A stretch of DNA of 14,806 nucleotides, taken from NCBI GenBank assembly GCA_003450815.1, contig DMES01000046.1, positions 8,506 to 23,311 of the forward strand, in the 5' to 3' direction. The notes beneath the pieces were generated by a model, which was given only the letters and a program-made list of their open reading frames with translations, did not search any database and had not been told where the DNA came from. A program made the position numbers and the translations under genes. Below, one piece after another: positions 12,200 through 14,806 of this stretch. Within the stretch, counting starts at the first letter, position 1, and every line of letters begins with the position of its first letter. The stretch is from Elusimicrobiota bacterium. Lineage in GTDB: Bacteria; Elusimicrobiota; Elusimicrobia; Elusimicrobiales; UBA9959.

Positions 12200-14806
12200 T
12201 CATGGGATGCAGGTTGTTGTAGCCGTTGAGGTAAGTAGGCCGTAGCTAAAATTTAAGGTTGCACATTTCGGGCCTTTTGTGGAAACAACTACATCAAAGG
12301 CAATAGACATGCCACCCAAATTCAATTTGGCGTCCGTACGCAAAAATGTTGGGGCTGAACCTTGGATATTAGAGTCGAAAAGTGCGATCGCGGGAGTAGC
12401 GCCCAGATCAGCAACAGGGATATCGCTCGCCCTTAAAGCTCCGAATTCATAGGCGTTATTGGCCGCGTTGCGCCTTAGATACTCATTGGCGTTGCTTGTG
12501 CCCACGGCGCCCATTGGATTGCCGCCAAGTACTACGCCTGAAAGCGTGTTAGAGGTCCCGGTGCCGCCCTGCGCCACTGTAACCGGTGTATTAGTTGTAA
12601 GAATGATGGCATCCGCATCAGGCAGGATAAAGGTTTTTGCGCTGGTCGTCGGTCCGGTAAAAGCCGTGAATTGATTTGCTGTACCACCATTGACTGAACC
12701 CAGAATACCGCTGACATGTGTGGTTAAACCTATCTTTCCGTATGACGGCGGCCCATAAATTCCGCCTGAAATCAAGGCAGAGCCCTCTCCTATATCCGCC
12801 AATCTGGATAGTGTCCCGACCGCTGACGCGTAAAGTATATCTCCCACATCGTACCCGCTTAGTCCCGTTCCGCCGTTTAAAACGCCTAATGTGCCCCATG
12901 ACGGCGCGCCGCCGGCGCCGGAAAGCAGCGCCTGGCCCGCAGTGCCTGCTCCCATAGAGGTCATGGCTTTTGCCGCGGAATAGTAAGGAAGTCCGCCGGG
13001 GGTACCAGCGGTAAGCCCGGTGCCGCCTTGTGCCACTGTAACGGCGGTATAAGTTGTCAGAATAATGGCGTCCGCGTTAGGCAGGGTGAAGGTCTTCGAG
13101 CTAGTTGTAGGGCCGGTAAAAGCCGTGAAGCCATTTGAAGTGCCGCCATTGGTAGAACTCAGAACGCCGGTTACATCTGCCGTAAGAGACACAGCGGAGT
13201 AAGTGGGCTGCCCAGCAGCGTTGCCATGCAGCACCGTGGTGACTGTGCCGGCCGCTCCCTGCACTATGGCCAGACCGTTGGACACCATTATAGTTGAACT
13301 GACAGACAAGGCGGCGGAAGAATTGGTGCCGCCGTTGGCTATTGGCAGAATACCGCTGACATGTGTGGTTAAACCTATCTTTCCGTATGATGGCGCTACG
13401 CCCTCTCCACCTGAAATCAAAGCGCTGTTTACTGCGACATCCGGCAATTTGGATAATGTCCCGGCGGCTGACGCGTAAAGCATATCGCCCACGGCGTACC
13501 CGCCGCTTAGTCCCGTTCCGCCGTTTGAAGCATTCAATGAGCCCCAGGACGGCGCGCCGCCTGCGCCTGAAAGCAGCGCCTGGCCCGCGGTGCCGGCTCC
13601 CATAGAGGTCATAGCGTTTGCCGCAGAATAGTAAGGAAGCCCGCCGGGTGTGCCAGCGGCTAACCCGGTGCCGCCCTGAACTACTGTAACGGCGGTATAA
13701 GTTGTCAGAATAATGGCGTCGGCATCAGGCAATATGAAGGTTTTCGCGCTGGTTGTTGGCCCGGTAAAAGCCGCGAAGCCATTTGAAGTGCCGCCATTAG
13801 CCGAACCTAAAATACCGCTTACGGCAGAAGCCTGGCCGAGGGCAACGGCGCCCCATTCAGGGTCGCTTGCGCCTCCCTGAAGAGTCTGGTATTGCGTACC
13901 CTTTGCCAGACGCGACCATTTGGGAGTCGCATTGCCGACAATCAAATCACCGCGAACGACCGCGGCCGCTTGAGTATCCGCATGTGTGGCGCTTAATAAC
14001 GCCGAAGTAGGTATGGCTGCCCAGGAGGGATTTGCGCCCGCGCCAGCGGAAGTTAATACCTCGCCTGAATTACCAATACTACCCAAAGAGTAAGGAGCCG
14101 CGCCGGCCCCGCCGCCGATGAGCACATTATACTGAGCCAACGCGGCTGAAGCGGTTATCGCCGCCGCGCCGGAGAAATATGGAACGCCACCGCTATTTCC
14201 CCCCGTCAAACCTGTGCCGCCCTGCGCTACAGTAACAGGAGTATTTGTAGTCAGGATGGTAGCGTTTGCGTCAGGCAGGGTGAAAGTTTTCGCGCTGTCT
14301 GCTGGCCCGCTAAAAGCGGTAAACCCATTTGCGGTCCCACCGTTGGCCGAACCCAGAATGCCGCTTACATCCGCCGTAAGCGAAACCGCTGAGTAGGCGG
14401 GCTGGCCGGCCGCATTGCCATGCAGCACCGTGGTGGCTGTGCCTGCCGCTCCCTGCACTATGGCTATACCGTTGGACACCATGATAGTTGAACTAACCGA
14501 CAGGGCGACGGAGGAATTAGTACCGCCTTTGCTTACAGGCAAAGTACCGGTGGTGGAAGCTGCGGCCAGATCAGCAGCCGGATGGACATGGTCCCTGCGC
14601 GCCGCAACAGCAGCAGCACCGGCGGCAGCCGTGCCGTGCGCGGCAGGAACTGTGGCGTCAAACAGCGCCAGTGTTGCGTCGGTTCGCACATAAGTGGCTG
14701 CGCCGCCATCTATATTAGAGGTCCCCAGTGTTAGGTTTGGGACACCTCCAAAATCACCACCCCCGAAAGCGGCAAATTCATAGGCGTTATTGGCCGCATT
14801 GCGCCT
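12200..14806 (-). CDS. repetitive phage tail-fibre-like / surface protein, N-terminus beyond window
   Basis: An open frame runs from the stop at 12200-12202 through the right edge, at least 868 residues, so the true start is outside the window. An internal GTG at 14689 is not a convincing start because coding continues upstream (RRNAANNAYEF...YVRTDATL). The protein is rich in Gly, Ala, Thr and Ser and built from recurring modules with VTVAQGGTGLT, NGGTxNGFTAFTGPTTSAKT and KTFILPDADAIILTT. These resemble phage tail-fibre shaft proteins. Counting from V14689, the segment AAVAARRDHVHPAAD (26-40) carries the tail-fibre type HxH motif at H34/H36. The C-terminal part (about 790-829) differs: GMSIAFDVVVSTKG, then a short beta-rich end with two cysteines. 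No other phage gene is visible, so it may be a prophage remnant, a tail-like device component or a host adhesin. Confidence 0.8.
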   Translation of the reverse strand, partial: RRNAANNAYEFAAFGGGDFGGVPNLTLGTSNIDGGAATYVRTDATLALFDATVPAAHGTAAAGAAAVAARRDHVHPAADLAAASTTGTLPVSKGGTNSSVALSVSSTIMVSNGIAIVQGAAGTATTVLHGNAAGQPAYSAVSLTADVSGILGSANGGTANGFTAFSGPADSAKTFTLPDANATILTTNTPVTVAQGGTGLTGGNSGGVPYFSGAAAITASAALAQYNVLIGGGAGAAPYSLGSIGNSGEVLTSAGAGANPSWAAIPTSALLSATHADTQAAAVVRGDLIVGNATPKWSRLAKGTQYQTLQGGASDPEWGAVALGQASAVSGILGSANGGTSNGFAAFTGPTTSAKTFILPDADAIILTTYTAVTVVQGGTGLAAGTPGGLPYYSAANAMTSMGAGTAGQALLSGAGGAPSWGSLNASNGGTGLSGGYAVGDMLYASAAGTLSKLPDVAVNSALISGGEGVAPSYGKIGLTTHVSGILPIANGGTNSSAALSVSSTIMVSNGLAIVQGAAGTVTTVLHGNAAGQPTYSAVSLTADVTGVLSSTNGGTSNGFTAFTGPTTSSKTFTLPNADAIILTTYTAVTVAQGGTGLTAGTPGGLPYYSAAKAMTSMGAGTAGQALLSGAGGAPSWGTLGVLNGGTGLSGYDVGDILYASAVGTLSRLADIGEGSALISGGIYGPPSYGKIGLTTHVSGILGSVNGGTANQFTAFTGPTTSAKTFILPDADAIILTTNTPVTVAQGGTGTSNTLSGVVLGGNPMGAVGTSNANEYLRRNAANNAYEFGALRASDIPVADLGATPAIALFDSNIQGSAPTFLRTDAKLNLGGMSIAFDVVVSTKGPKCATLNFSYGLLTSTATTTCIP
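12557..14365 (-). repeat. four copies of a ~53-residue module (NGGT...KTFTLPDADA...VAQGGTG)
   Basis: Copies lie at 14207-14365, 13661-13822, 13013-13171 and 12557-12715. Each reads from V[ST]G[IV]L-S-NGGT through F[TA]AF-GP--S-KTF-LP-A-A-ILTT to VTV-QGGTG. Spacing is 181, 217 and 152 residues, so other modules are inserted or lost as whole blocks between them. Confidence 0.85.
12701..13657 (-). repeat. two copies of a ~100-residue double module (GGLPYYS...SGAGGAPSW + NGGTGLSG...KIGLTTHVSGIL)
   Basis: Copy one spans 13346-13657 and copy two 12701-13009. Both contain the near-identical string MTSMGAGTAGQALLSGAGGA, followed by VGD-LYASA-GTLS-L, SALISGG and PSYGKIGLTTHVSGIL. The high identity suggests recent duplication or homogenisation. 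Confidence 0.85.
13166..14527 (-). repeat. two copies of a ~56-residue cassette (NGGTNSS-ALSVSSTIMVSNG...YSAVSLTADV)
   Basis: Copies at 14360-14527 and 13166-13336 share SSTIMVSNG, AIVQGAAGT, TTVLHGNAAGQP and YSAVSLTADV with few changes. A third position between modules, where the cassette could sit (near 12701), lacks it, so the spacing there is about 65 residues shorter. Confidence 0.85.

Larger units (their letters stand above)
12323..14806 (-). repeat. RRNAANNAYEF...RTDA module, present at both ends of the visible protein
   Basis: One copy lies at 12323-12475 near the C-terminus and the other occupies about 14668-14806 and continues past the window. Each starts RRNAANNAYEF and ends SNI-G-A-T--RTDA-L. 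At DNA level 12444-12475 and 14775-14806 match at 31 of 32 bases. Only the two ends of this span are the repeat; the stretch between belongs to the other modules. Confidence 0.8.

Noticed and set aside
14687..14689. GTG at 14689 as the true start of the tail-fibre-like gene
   Set aside because: The same frame stays open to the window edge and encodes a module (RRNAANNAYEF to RTDA) that recurs intact at the C-terminus.
12200..14806. CRISPR array, because of many regularly spaced repeats
   Set aside because: The repeats are long, in frame, of unequal spacing and encode protein modules; there are no short identical repeats separated by unique spacers.

Overview
The window reads as the chromosome of a Gram-negative-type bacterium. 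It carries waaA (Kdo transfer to lipid A) beside secDF/yajC and a conserved informational gene cluster. Sequence feel and gene order suggest Elusimicrobiota or a similar deep-branching, LPS-bearing lineage, but this is a weak inference from composition and synteny, not a proven placement. There is no CRISPR array, rRNA gene, tRNA gene or recognisable transposase.

Layout. Bases 153-12019 form one long plus-strand gene train: yebC, ruvC, ruvA, ruvB (translation/regulatory factor and Holliday-junction resolvasome); a secreted SpoIID/LytB-domain protein; queA and tgt (queuosine tRNA modification); yajC, secD, secF (Sec translocon accessory complex); a gene of unknown function; and waaA. Most genes are ordinary and full length. 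RuvA is the exception: its acidic pin and both helix-hairpin-helix glycine motifs look altered. From 14806 back to 12200 the minus strand encodes one very repetitive glycine/alanine/threonine-rich protein of phage tail-fibre type. It converges on waaA and runs off the right edge.

The unusual part of the window lies between the genes. Most gaps longer than about 70 bases hold an inverted repeat. Two gaps (before ruvC and after secF) carry the same 27-bp perfect palindrome, differing by one compensatory base-pair change and a different centre base. The ruvA-ruvB gap and the gap before waaA carry related long hairpins sharing a 13-mer in opposite orientation. The tgt-yajC gap carries a CTGAAG/CTTCAG long hairpin. 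The ruvB-spoIID gap folds on paper into a closed, multibranched 119-base element. The waaA-tail-fibre gap holds a GC-rich, 155-base nested rod closed by a perfect 11-bp stem, which matches no RNA family I can name. A 7-bp tandem repeat has also entered the waaA reading frame, inside a segment that the family normally lacks.

Several genes (ruvC, ruvB, waaA) start directly after such a hairpin and show no Shine-Dalgarno sequence, whereas yebC, tgt, yajC and secD have clear ones. Taken together, the strongest candidates for something undescribed are the dispersed 27-bp palindrome family, the ruvB-spoIID multibranched element and the 155-base structured element downstream of waaA.
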